Shown here piece after piece: positions 51,997 through 59,796 of a DNA stretch of 64,000 nt (its first letter is position 1; each line of letters starts with the position of its first letter). Position numbers and translations under genes: made by a program. Source of the DNA: Nocardioides sp. zg-1228. GTDB lineage: Bacteria; Actinomycetota; Actinomycetes; Propionibacteriales; Nocardioidaceae. The stretch covers positions 310,001 to 374,000 of the forward strand of contig NZ_CP070961.1 of the NCBI RefSeq assembly GCF_017086465.1. The letters run 5' to 3'. The notes under the pieces were generated by a model, which searched no databases, was not told the origin of the DNA, and saw only the letters and a list, made by a program, of their open reading frames with translations.

Positions 51997-53165
51997 GCAC
52001 CGCGACGGGCACCGTGTGGTCCGACCTCGTCGGCCAGCGGCCGACGATCGAGGTGCTCCAGCGCGCGGCCGCCGGGCACGGCATGACCCACGCCTGGCTG
52101 TTCACCGGCCCGCCCGGATCGGGTCGCTCCAACGTCGCGCGGGCGTTCGCGGCGGCGCTGCAGTGCGAGCAGCGCACCGGCTGCGGCGAGTGCGAGGCCT
52201 GCCGCCTCGGCCTGCGGGGCTCCCACCCCGACATCACCTGGGTCAAGTCGGAGACCTCCGTGCTCTACGTCGACGACATGCGCGACCTGGTGCAGTCGGC
52301 CGCCAAGTTCCCCGCCATCGGCCGCTGGCAGATCGTCGTGATCGAGGACGCCGACCGGCTCGGCACCCCGGAGAATCCGCGCACCGGCAACGCGCTCCTC
52401 AAGGCCATCGAGGAGCCGACGCCCAAGACGGTCTGGCTGCTCTGCGCGCCGACGGTGCGCGACGTGCTGCCCACGATCCGCTCGCGCTGCCGCACGCTGA
52501 CCCTCGCGACGCCCGGCACCCGCGACGTCGCGGCGTTCCTGACCCGCGACGAGGGCATCTCCGAGACCATGGCCGGCTTCGCCGCGCGCGCCAGCCAGGG
52601 CCACATCGGCCGGGCGCGCGCCCTGGCCCTCGACGAGCAGACCCGCGCCCGGCGGCGCGAGGTGACCAGCATCCCGGCGCGGCTGACGTCGCTGGGATCG
52701 TGCATGACCGCGGCGACCAGCCTCGCCGAGCTCGCCAAGGCCGAGACCGAGGCGATCACCGCCGACGCCGAGCGCCGCGAGCTCGAGGAGCTGCAGGCCA
52801 TCTTCGGCAGCGAGCGCAAGGACACGACCAGCCGCTCCTACCGGGCCGCGCTCGGGGGCCTGGAGAAGCTGCAGAAGCAGAAGGCCAAGCGCCGCGTGCT
52901 GGACGTGATCGACCGGGCCCTGATGGACCTCGTGTCGGTCTACCGCGACGCGATCGCACTCTCCGTCGGGGCGCCCGGCCTGCTGGTCAACGAGGAGCTG
53001 CGCGACGACGTCGCCGTCCTCGCCCGGGCCGCGTCGCCCGAGGAGCTGCTGCGCATGATCGACGCCATCTTCACCGCCCGCGAACAGATGCTGGAGTTCA
53101 ACGTGCCCCCTCAGCTGGCGCTCGAGTCCATGACCGTCGCCCTGCGCCTGCCCGGGGGGCGCTGA
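51993..53165 (+). CDS. holB: DNA polymerase III delta-prime subunit
   Basis: 390 residues from GTG 51993. The AAA+ clamp-loader domain has a degenerate P-loop GPPGSGRSN, with R45 where ATPases have lysine, as expected because delta-prime does not hydrolyse ATP. A zinc module is formed by C58, C64, C67 and C70. SRCRTLTL is the SRC motif acting in trans on the neighbouring subunit. It loads the beta clamp at replication forks. Coupled to tmk upstream and, through TGATG, to the peptidase-like gene downstream. Confidence 0.93.
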   Translation: MSTATGTVWSDLVGQRPTIEVLQRAAAGHGMTHAWLFTGPPGSGRSNVARAFAAALQCEQRTGCGECEACRLGLRGSHPDITWVKSETSVLYVDDMRDLVQSAAKFPAIGRWQIVVIEDADRLGTPENPRTGNALLKAIEEPTPKTVWLLCAPTVRDVLPTIRSRCRTLTLATPGTRDVAAFLTRDEGISETMAGFAARASQGHIGRARALALDEQTRARRREVTSIPARLTSLGSCMTAATSLAELAKAETEAITADAERRELEELQAIFGSERKDTTSRSYRAALGGLEKLQKQKAKRRVLDVIDRALMDLVSVYRDAIALSVGAPGLLVNEELRDDVAVLARAASPEELLRMIDAIFTAREQMLEFNVPPQLALESMTVALRLPGGR

Positions 53166-54727
53166 TGCGCAAGGCGCTCGCCATCGTCGCCGTCATGGCG
53201 CTGGCGCTGACCGCGTTCGTCGCGGTCGGCCTGGCGGTCCAGGGCACCCCCGACTCGTCCGAGGCGCCCGCCGCCCGGCCCACGCCGTCGCCGACGACCC
53301 CGCCGCCGGCGAGCGTCACCGAGCCGCCCGCGCCCGACCTCGCCGACTTCTACTCCCAGCGCATCGACTGGCAGCCCTGCGCGAGCAACGACGACCACGA
53401 GTGCGGCCGGCTCACCGTCCCGGTCGACTACGCCGACCCGCAGGCCGAGACGATCGACCTCGCGCTGCTGCGCGTCCCGGCCCGCGGCGCGCGGGTGGGC
53501 TCGCTGGTCGTCAACCCCGGCGGGCCCGGGGCCCGCGGCACGACCTACGCCGCGGCCGGCGGGCAGGTCTTCCGCGAGGCGCTGCTCGACGCGTTCGACA
53601 TCGTCGGCTTCGACCCGCGCGGGGTGGGCGAGTCGGCGCCGGTCGACTGCCTCAGCGACGCCGACCTCGACGCCTACCTGAGCGCCGACCCGACGCCCGA
53701 CACCGCCGCCGAGCGCACCGACTACCGCGCCTCGGTGCTGGCGTTCGGCGAGCAGTGCGTGGCGAGCTCCGGCCCGGTGGTCGCCCACGTGACCACGACC
53801 GAGGCCGCCCGCGACATGGACGTGCTGCGCTCGGCGCTGGGGGAGGAGCAGCTCGACTACTTCGGCGCCTCCTATGGCACCAAGCTCGGCGCGACCTACG
53901 CCGAGCTCTTCCCCGAGCGGGTGGGCCGCTTCGTCCTCGACGGCGCGGTCGACGTCTCCCTCGACGCCAAGTCGCTGGCGCTGGAGCAGGCCGCCGGCTT
54001 CGAGACCGCGCTGCGGGCCTACGTGCAGAACTGCCTCGACACCACCGACAACTGCTTCCTCGGCGACACCGTCGAGGAGGGCCTCGCGACGATCCGCGAA
54101 CTCCTCGACCGCATCGAGGAGGAGCCGCTGCCGGCGGGTGAGCGCGAGCTGACGGTGGGCAACGCGTTCTACGGCATCATCACGCCGCTCTACAACCGCG
54201 ACTACTGGTTCCTGCTGAGCACGGCGCTCGCGTCGGCGCTGGACGGCAAGGGCTCGGCGCTGATGACGCTCGCCGACGCCTACGCCTCGCGCAACCCCGA
54301 CGGCAGCTTCGCCGACAACTCGGTGGAGGCCAACTACTCCATCAACTGCCTCGACGACCCGACGTCCGTGCCGTTCGCGCAGGTGCCCTCGCTGTACGAG
54401 GAGTTCGAGGAGGCCTCGCCGACCTTCGGCCGGGTCTTCGCGTGGGGGATGGCGACCTGCAGCGGCGTCGAGGTGGCGTCCAGCGAGGAGCCGCTGGACA
54501 TCCGCGGGGAGGGCGCCGCCCCGATCCTGGTGCTCGGCACGACCCGCGACCCCGCCACCCCGTTCGAGTGGGCCGAGGCCCTCTCCGCCCAGCTCGACTC
54601 CGCCGTGCTCGTCGAGCGCGACGGCGACGGCCACACCGCCTACAACGCCGGCAACGAGTGCATCGACACGATCGTCGAGGACTACCTCATCGACGGTGTC
54701 GTGCCCGCCGACGGCACGACCTGCTGA
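53165..54727 (+). CDS. Secreted alpha/beta-hydrolase, tripeptidyl aminopeptidase type
   Basis: 520 residues from ATG 53165. A signal sequence or anchor (hydrophobic 3-27) is followed by a proline/threonine-rich linker. The hydrolase has NPGGPG (oxyanion region), nucleophile S236 in GASYG, an acid in TTRDPATPFEWA and histidine in DGDGHTAYN. This is the SlpD/Tap family of Streptomyces, which releases N-terminal peptides outside the cell. It is placed in the tmk-holB transcript by overlap. Confidence 0.87.
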   Translation: MRKALAIVAVMALALTAFVAVGLAVQGTPDSSEAPAARPTPSPTTPPPASVTEPPAPDLADFYSQRIDWQPCASNDDHECGRLTVPVDYADPQAETIDLALLRVPARGARVGSLVVNPGGPGARGTTYAAAGGQVFREALLDAFDIVGFDPRGVGESAPVDCLSDADLDAYLSADPTPDTAAERTDYRASVLAFGEQCVASSGPVVAHVTTTEAARDMDVLRSALGEEQLDYFGASYGTKLGATYAELFPERVGRFVLDGAVDVSLDAKSLALEQAAGFETALRAYVQNCLDTTDNCFLGDTVEEGLATIRELLDRIEEEPLPAGERELTVGNAFYGIITPLYNRDYWFLLSTALASALDGKGSALMTLADAYASRNPDGSFADNSVEANYSINCLDDPTSVPFAQVPSLYEEFEEASPTFGRVFAWGMATCSGVEVASSEEPLDIRGEGAAPILVLGTTRDPATPFEWAEALSAQLDSAVLVERDGDGHTAYNAGNECIDTIVEDYLIDGVVPADGTTC

Positions 54728-54789
54728 GGCGGTCGCCCGAGGACCTTCGGCCCTACGTCCGGGACCCGGCCCTGCCTAGCGTGGGGGGG

Positions 54790-54963
54790 ATGGCGACCGT
54801 CGAGGCCCGCTGCCCCCTGCGCCCGGGCGACACCTGCTCGCTGTGCGTCCCCGGGACCACCGGGCCGCAGGACTGCCCGACCGTCGCCGAGGTGATGCGC
54901 GACCCGGCGCTGCGCGTGCGGCTCGCCGAGCTGCGGCGCGAGGCACGCGCCGCAGCCCGCTGA
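54790..54963 (+). CDS. Small cysteine-containing protein, DUF6767-like
   Basis: 57 residues from ATG 54790. The core CPLRPGDTCSLCVPG then QDCPTVAEVM holds four cysteines (C-x7-C-x2-C-x8-9-C), followed by an arginine-rich helix. It resembles short actinobacterial proteins annotated DUF6767, recalled by pattern and not checked. The cysteines could bind zinc or an iron-sulfur cluster. It is a separate small gene 62 bases after the peptidase. Confidence 0.6.
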   Translation: MATVEARCPLRPGDTCSLCVPGTTGPQDCPTVAEVMRDPALRVRLAELRREARAAAR

Positions 54964-54991
54964 GGCGGCCGGTCGGGCCGGCCGCCGGGCC

Positions 54992-55435
54992 TCAGCCCTC
55001 GAGGGCGGCGTCGAGGGTGATGTCGACGGCGGCGAGCGCCTTGCTGACCGGGCAGCCGGCCTTGGCCTTCTCGGCCGCGTCGACGAACCCGGCCTCGTCG
55101 AGCCCGTCGACCTCGCCGCGGACGGTGAGCTTGATGCCGGTGAGCTTGAACCCACCGGCGTCCTTGTCCTCGCCGAGCGAGACGTCGGCGGTGACCTCGA
55201 GGGACTGCGGGGTGCCGCCGGCCTCGGCGATCAGCGCGGAGAGCTGCATGGCGTAGCAGGAGGAGTGCGCGGCCGCGATGAGCTCCTCGGGGCTCGTCGT
55301 CCCGCCTGCGTCCTCCGCGGCGCGCTTGGGGAAGCTGACGTCGTAGGTGCCGACGCCGGAGCTGGTGAGCTCGACCTGGCCGGAGCCGTCCTGGAGTCCG
55401 CCGTTCCATGCCGTGCGTGCGGTGCGAGTGGGCAT
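54992..55435 (-). CDS. OsmC/Ohr-family peroxiredoxin
   Basis: 147 residues. The two redox cysteines are C60 (AAHSSCYAMQLS) and C128 (AKAGCPVSKAL), which detoxify organic hydroperoxides with dithiol donors. TSPEELIAAA is the conserved OsmC helix start. Length and motifs fit the OsmC subfamily better than Ohr. Start ATG 55435. It is the last ordinary chromosomal gene before the tRNA. Confidence 0.9.
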   Translation of the reverse strand: MPTRTARTAWNGGLQDGSGQVELTSSGVGTYDVSFPKRAAEDAGGTTSPEELIAAAHSSCYAMQLSALIAEAGGTPQSLEVTADVSLGEDKDAGGFKLTGIKLTVRGEVDGLDEAGFVDAAEKAKAGCPVSKALAAVDITLDAALEG

Positions 55436-55565
55436 CGTGCCTCCGAGAAGTGGGGGGATGGGACAGTCCCTCGAACCTAGCCGGTGCGCCCCACCCGTGA
55501 TTCGGTGCGGACCGGCCGCTTCCGTATACTCGCCCGCGGTCCACCGAGCACGCTCGGCGGGCCGC

Positions 55566-55638
55566 GCCGCCTTAGCTCAGTCGGTAGAGCGAGTCACTCG
55601 TAATGACTAGGTCGTCGGTTCGATTCCGACAGGCGGCT
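55566..55638 (+). tRNA. tRNA-Thr (anticodon CGT)
   Basis: The 73-base cloverleaf is complete. Acceptor arms GCCGCCT and AGGCGGC pair, with discriminator T; D-stem GCTC/GAGC; anticodon stem AGTCA/TGACT with loop CTCGTAA, giving anticodon CGT for ACG codons; T-arm GTCGG-TTCGATT-CCGAC. CCA is not encoded. The DNA after its 3' end changes character, so it may have served as an integration site. Confidence 0.97.
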
Positions 55639-55640
55639 CT

Positions 55641-55678
55641 GACTCCCCCGGGGACCCGAGACCCTGGGGGAGTCTTCT
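55641..55678 (+). terminator. tRNA-Thr terminator
   Basis: GACTCCCCC (55641-55649) pairs with GGGGGAGTC (55666-55674), followed by TTCT. It starts two bases after the tRNA end. Confidence 0.85.
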
Positions 55679-56121
55679 ATTTCCGGCGGAGCCTCTGCGC
55701 CGCACAGACTCGCGGCGGGTGGCTTCCGAGGGCATGCGAGCCGTGGTCCCCGGCCGAGTGGGCAGACCACGGGTCCACCGAGTGGCGCCCGTTCCGCCGC
55801 CAAAGCCCGAGGTGAAGCCAAGCCACCGACAGATCAAGAGCCCACGCGCGCCCTCAGAACGGGTCCCGCAAGCACGTCACGCTGAAATTCTTGCGGACTC
55901 AGTGCGGCCCGCAGGGGTCTACACCCCCTCTGACCTGCGCTTTTACGCCGATTCAGACGTTGAAGCGGAACGAAATGGGGATTTTGGGTGCCCTTGGTCA
56001 TCATTGGCCAGAACCGAAAAACACGGTCTGACTTGCGGAAACGCGTCGGCGGGGCGTTGAGCGTCGTTGGCCGGGATCGGCCTCAGCCGGACTTCTTGCG
56101 GGCTGTTTGCGGACCGCTGGG
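55679..56121. other. Gene-free region after the tRNA, with degenerate repeats
   Basis: No credible gene is seen in these 443 bases. Composition drops to a lower GC level around 55880-56040. Two 30-base segments, 55888-55917 and 56093-56122, match at 23 of 30 positions (both begin TTCTTGCGG). Further TTGCGG copies lie near 56033 and 56108. A short hairpin GGGGT-CTAC-ACCCC is at 55914-55927. This could be an island boundary or decayed coding DNA. Confidence 0.55.
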
Positions 56122-56580
56122 TCACGGCGAGAGGTCTCGAGCGAGGGCCGCGTCGAACAGCGTCCGAGCGACCTGCTCGGCCTTCTCGGTCGCCGCGGCA
56201 CCCACCGGCTTCGCCTCGTAGCGGTCCTGGTTACGAGCGCGACGCAGGCGGTCGAACTCCCGCGCCGCCCGGTCCGCTGGCGGCCTGTCGAGGACGGCAC
56301 GCAGATAGCGGCCGAGCGCCTCGTGCTGGCCCGGCCCGTTTGTCGTCCGGAAGCCGTACGCCGCCAGCAGCGCCTCGCCGGTGTCGTGGCAGACGTCGTA
56401 GGCAATGCCGTACCTGACGACGACGCTGGTGAGCAGCGGCAGTTGTTCCAGGCGCTCCTCGGCCTGACGCAGGAATGAGGTCGCACGCGCGAGGTCCGCG
56501 GGCACGACGTCGAGACGTCGCGCCTCGACCAGCGCGAGGACCGTCGCGTGCTGGACGCGAGTGAGCGGAGTCAGTGCCAC
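56122..56580 (-). CDS. HEPN-like protein, partner of the HTH-nucleotidyltransferase
   Basis: 152 residues from GTG 56580. All-helical, with RLRRARNQDRYEA at 111-123. This is the actinobacterial SAV_6107-like HEPN pattern RxRNxxxY, in which the usual catalytic RxxxxH histidine is absent (R120-Y121 in place). HEPN proteins paired with nucleotidyltransferases form type VII toxin-antitoxin modules in which the enzyme AMPylates a tyrosine; Y121 would be the obvious acceptor. It overlaps the partner gene by 10 bases. Family placement is by eye. Confidence 0.62.
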   Translation of the reverse strand: MALTPLTRVQHATVLALVEARRLDVVPADLARATSFLRQAEERLEQLPLLTSVVVRYGIAYDVCHDTGEALLAAYGFRTTNGPGQHEALGRYLRAVLDRPPADRAAREFDRLRRARNQDRYEAKPVGAAATEKAEQVARTLFDAALARDLSP

Positions 56581-57155
56581 GGCAGGTCTCCGATCACGGC
56601 GACCACCGGGCCGTTGCGCACGTTGTCCAGGAAGCCTGAGCGTGCGGCGAACTCCGCTGAGGTGAGGATCGTCGGGTTCACCGGACGGTGCACCGCGGCC
56701 TCGACTCGGGTGCACGCCTCGTAGACCGTGTCCACGTCGGGTTCACCGAGCACCATCACGTCGATGTCGTGCGGTGCCGGACCGGCATCGCCGAGCATCC
56801 GTGCGGCGAAGGAGCCGTAGAGGAACGCCGACTCGATCCCGTCGATGCGGCCGAGCTCCTCGGCCAGGATCACCACCGGGCCGGTCGCCACCGCGAGGAT
56901 CTCGCGCAGGGGGCCCACCAGCGGGCTCTCGTCGTTGGCGCGGATCAGCCTCGTGCGGCCCACCTGTCGCTCGCTCAGGATGCCGGCATCCACCAGGCGC
57001 GCGACCTCGCGGTGCGCGGTCGGGTAAGCCAGGCCGGCCTGCCTGGCCAGATCGGTCACGCTCAGCTCGTCGCCGGTCAGCAACAACGTGGAGAGCAGGC
57101 GCGCCTGACCGTCCGACCGGAAGATCGGAGCGAGGAGCGGCGCCTCAGTTCTCAT
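56571..57155 (-). CDS. Winged-helix plus minimal nucleotidyltransferase (MNT) protein
   Basis: 194 residues from ATG 57155. Residues about 12-75 are an ArsR/MarR-like winged helix (LSVTDLARQAGLAYPTAHREV). Residues 100-190 are a nucleotidyltransferase with FLYGSFAAR (G114, S115) and the metal-binding D130 and D132 in HDIDVMV. Fusion of DNA-binding and MNT in one antitoxin-like protein allows autoregulation. An operator overlaps its start. Paired with the HEPN gene downstream. Confidence 0.8.
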   Translation of the reverse strand: MRTEAPLLAPIFRSDGQARLLSTLLLTGDELSVTDLARQAGLAYPTAHREVARLVDAGILSERQVGRTRLIRANDESPLVGPLREILAVATGPVVILAEELGRIDGIESAFLYGSFAARMLGDAGPAPHDIDVMVLGEPDVDTVYEACTRVEAAVHRPVNPTILTSAEFAARSGFLDNVRNGPVVAVIGDLPWH

Positions 57156-57191
57156 ATAACTGAGGTTATCCTCCGTTATATTGACAGTCAA
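57154..57191 (-). promoter_or_regulatory. Leaderless promoter and operator of the MNT-HEPN pair
   Basis: On the minus strand TTGACT (57191-57186) and TAACCT, 17 bases apart, give a good promoter whose transcript would begin close to the ATG at 57155. The inverted repeat ATATAACTGAGG-TTAT-CCTCCGTTATAT (57154-57181; arms match at 11 of 12) covers the -10 and the start codon. It is a natural binding site for the encoded winged helix. Confidence 0.65.
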
Positions 57192-57202
57192 CGGTCGCCG
57201 GA

Positions 57203-57535
57203 CTAACCCCAGAAGATCGGGTCGCCGCTGGTCTCGATGTGGTCGAGGAGCCCCTGGACGTCCTTGGACGGGCGCTTGCGCTTGTACTCGTGGAACTTCA
57301 GGTTGCGATCACGCCAGTAGATCGCCCAGAGGCCCGTCGCCTTGGTGTAGCGCAGCCGCGCGATCGGGAACCGGGTGTGCTCGCCGACACCGTCCCACGG
57401 CGGCCGAACCTCGACGATGTCGACGTAACGGTCAGAAACGTCGGCCTCGACCTTGAGCTCGTCCCACAGGTGCTCGGGCACGCGCTCACGCGACCAGACG
57501 CGGATGCGGTGCAGATCCGTCTCGGGAAGCGTCAT
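57203..57535 (-). CDS. DUF3024-family protein
   Basis: 110 residues from ATG 57535 with GGGAGG upstream. TRFPIARLRYTKATGLWAIYWRDRNLKFHEY is the family core (here in part, residues about 63-93), and the end DPIFWG is also conserved. The function is unknown. DUF3024 genes are scattered in actinobacterial accessory regions. It sits 48 bases from the divergent side of the MNT gene, on the same strand. Confidence 0.72.
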   Translation of the reverse strand: MTLPETDLHRIRVWSRERVPEHLWDELKVEADVSDRYVDIVEVRPPWDGVGEHTRFPIARLRYTKATGLWAIYWRDRNLKFHEYKRKRPSKDVQGLLDHIETSGDPIFWG

Positions 57536-57843
57536 GACACCTCCCAGTCTTCTCAGAACCAAAACTCGAACTCAACACACGACCCCGCTCGGACTCGCCC
57601 TCCACGCACTCCCGCCCGCCCAGACTCCCCTACATCACCGGGCACCATCGACACTTGACGGTCCCCAGAATCTTCTCCACAAACCCTGTCCTCGACGCCC
57701 TTTCAGCCTCCCCAACTCAGCGGCACGCATGCTACGACGGTTCGTAGATGGGCCGCCCGTGATCGGGCGGCCCACGCGGCATTTCTAGGGGTCCGTTGGT
57801 TGTCGACGGACGTCGTGGAGCCAATGATCGCGGGGTGGTCGGG
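57536..57843. other. Gene-free stretch with two adjacent perfect hairpins
   Basis: No gene is seen in these 308 bases, which are relatively rich in C and A on the plus strand. Near the right end are CTACGA-CGGT-TCGTAG (57732-57747) and GGGCCGCCCG-TGAT-CGGGCGGCCC (57750-57773), both perfect. They lie 70-110 bases before the relaxase remnant, where an oriT or a leader terminator might be found. Confidence 0.5.
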
Positions 57844-58470
57844 GTGCACGGCGGGGTGAAGTTCTACCACGGTGCGGCTCGTGCCGCCCGCGTCTATGTG
57901 GAGCGCGACCGCGACCGGTCCCGCGCGGATGACTACTACCTCGCCGAGGGCACCGGGGTCGCCGTCCAGCTGACCGCGACCCCGGACTGTGTCGAGCGCG
58001 CGGAATCGGTGGACGGCGACGCCTACGAGCAGTGGGTCGCCGGGATCGACATCGACACGGGCGCAAGAAGGGCCGGGTCCGTGACGACGCGACCGCGCTG
58101 CGGTTCGTCGAGGTCGTAGTCAACGGGCCCAAGACCTGGTCGCTGGCAGCAGCCCTGAACCCCGACATCTCGGCCGCGTTGGACCAGGCCCAGGACCAGG
58201 CCGCGACCGAGATCGTCGGCTGGTTCGCCCAGCACGTGACGACCCGCGTCGGGCCGCGTGGCCGTCAGGTGCAGGTCCCGGTCGAGAAGATCGAGGCCGC
58301 GGTGATCCGGCACTTCACATCCCGTGCCGGGGACCCTCATCGTCACCTCCATTTGCAGATCAACGCTCGGGTCTGGGCGGCCGGCGGGTGGCGGGGTATT
58401 CATTCGGTCGGGGTGCGCGACAGCATCGAGGCCATCAACGGCATCGGCCACGCCGCTGTGGTGACCGAGA
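57844..58470 (+). pseudogene. Remnant of a TrwC/MobF-type relaxase (frameshifted, truncated)
   Basis: Two frames together read as the N-terminal 210 or so residues of a MobF relaxase. The first has KFYHGAARAARVYVE and the catalytic tyrosine pair Y31-Y32 in DDYYLAEGTG. The second continues RVRDDATALRFVEVVVNGPK and the metal-binding HUH motif in DPHRHLHLQ. A one-base loss near 58062-58075, after DIDTG, separates them. Similarity stops at about 58464 (GHAAVVTE), where the regulator gene's 3' end begins. The helicase half is missing. It marks a decayed conjugative element. Confidence 0.75.
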
Positions 58471-58494
58471 GCTTCCCGACCGGCACCGGACGCC

Positions 58495-59241
58495 TCAGTG
58501 CCTCGGCAGTGAGGAGTGACGACCTCGCTGCCGCTCGAGTAGGAGCGGGCCAATAAGAGCCTCGAAGCGCTGGTCGGGAGCCAGCCCGAACTCGGTGAGG
58601 CTGCGTTGTCGGAAGTCCTCATAGACCCGTAGCGCCTCGATGCGGTTGCCCAGCGAGAGGTGGGCCTGGGTCAGGAGGCGGTGGGAGGCCTCCCGCAGCG
58701 GCTCGAGCTCGACGCAGGCCTCGGCCGCGATCTGTGCCACGTCGGCGTCTCCGGTCTCGAGGGCCCGGCGGGCCATCAGGTCGAGAGCCATGACGCGTCG
58801 GTGCCTCCAGCGCTCGCGCTCGAACAGCACCCAGTCCTCGTACCAACCGGGCAACAGGTCGCCCCAGTTGGCGATCGACGCGACGAGGACTGTGGTTGGC
58901 GCGGCGAGCACGTTAGTGAGAATGGTGCGCAGGCCGTGCAGGTCGACACTGACCGACACGTCGAGGCTGAGGGACCCGTTCCGCACGGCGAGCGCACCGG
59001 GGACGTCCCGACGGAGCTGCACCACCGCGGCGCGCAGGCTCGATCGAGCCTGGGCCTCGGCGCTGGTCGGCCACAGGGAGCCGGCAACGACCGAGCGCGA
59101 CTGCTCGCCTTGCAAAGCCAGGAAGGCGATGAGGCGCTGGGAACGCATGGGGGTCGTGACCCGCTCGTCACCGCGTCGCAGCTGCCAGCCATCGACGAGC
59201 CGGACCTGGCATGGCTGAGGGAGAGCGTGCGGCTGCGTCAT
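58495..59241 (-). CDS. BTAD/SARP-type transcriptional regulator
   Basis: 248 residues from ATG 59241 with GGGAGGTGACG upstream. An OmpR-like winged helix (about 20-95: QRLIAFLALQGEQSRSVVAG then LRAAVVQLRRDV) is followed by a bacterial transcriptional activation domain of TPR-like helices (RRALETGDADVAQIAAEACVELEPL, in part). SARPs activate secondary-metabolite and accessory clusters by binding direct repeats near -35. No ATPase or sensor domain is attached. It lies next to the neprosin/giant-protein genes and may control them. Confidence 0.82.
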   Translation of the reverse strand: MTQPHALPQPCQVRLVDGWQLRRGDERVTTPMRSQRLIAFLALQGEQSRSVVAGSLWPTSAEAQARSSLRAAVVQLRRDVPGALAVRNGSLSLDVSVSVDLHGLRTILTNVLAAPTTVLVASIANWGDLLPGWYEDWVLFERERWRHRRVMALDLMARRALETGDADVAQIAAEACVELEPLREASHRLLTQAHLSLGNRIEALRVYEDFRQRSLTEFGLAPDQRFEALIGPLLLERQRGRHSSLPRH

Positions 59242-59374
59242 CGTCACCTCCCGGTCTGTTCGAGAATCGACCGCGGGCCGCAAGGAGCCTTGTTCCACCC
59301 TGCACCCGACGGCTCGCACAGGCAAGGGGGACTGGACGCCGATCCCGCCCGCTCGCGATGCCGCCCGGTCAGGT

Positions 59375-59587
59375 TCAGTCGGTCTCCTCGAGCCAACCCC
59401 GTACGTAGTCGATCAGGGCGGTCTGGGTGGCGATCGTCGTCTGCTCTGGGGCATCTGACCCCGGCCGGGCGATCGTGATTCGGGCCCGGAATCCAGGATC
59501 TCGCCACACCTTCACTACCATGATCGCGGCGTCATCACCGCCTCCTGCACCCACGGTCGCGCCTGCGTCGCTGGATCCCGTTTCCAT
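59375..59587 (-). CDS. Small conserved protein upstream of the BTAD regulator
   Basis: 70 residues from ATG 59587. The last 48 residues (MVVKVWRDPGFRARITIARP then QTALIDYVRGWLEE) form a two-strand-plus-helix unit similar to short proteins found beside SARP or lantibiotic-like genes in actinobacteria, known to me by pattern only. An internal ATG at 59521 could be the true start. No function is known. Same strand as the BTAD gene, 133 bases upstream of it. Confidence 0.55.
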   Translation of the reverse strand: METGSSDAGATVGAGGGDDAAIMVVKVWRDPGFRARITIARPGSDAPEQTTIATQTALIDYVRGWLEETD

Positions 59588-59695
59588 CCCTGTGCCCCAA
59601 TCGGCAGACCTCTGTGCGCCACTGGGCCTGGAACAGCGCGTTCGGTGTCCGCAACCACGCTTTGGGCGGACCCACAGGTGGTCGATGCCGCCGGG

Positions 59696-59716
59696 GTGGC
59701 GCGGCTGTCGCGCCAC
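59696..59716. repeat. Inverted repeat in the divergent promoter of the neprosin gene
   Basis: GTGGCGCG-GCTGT-CGCGCCAC is a perfect 8-bp inverted repeat, about 80 bases upstream of the neprosin ATG and 110 upstream of the small gene. It could be an operator or hairpin. Confidence 0.5.
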
Positions 59717-59796
59717 GATCACGCAGCACCGGACATGCTGCGCTCACTGGCACGCGGCCAGACATCACGCGCCCGGCGCGGCGGGAGGAGACAACC

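Noticed and set aside
55607-55837. Minus-strand frame ending in PPVGIEPTT
   Set aside because: This is the antisense reading of the tRNA-Thr gene, a well-known spurious annotation. It has no codon-usage or family support.
58032-58556. Relaxase fragment as a functional gene
   Set aside because: The catalytic tyrosines are in a different frame upstream, the helicase part is missing, and the last 30 residues are read from the regulator gene's opposite strand.
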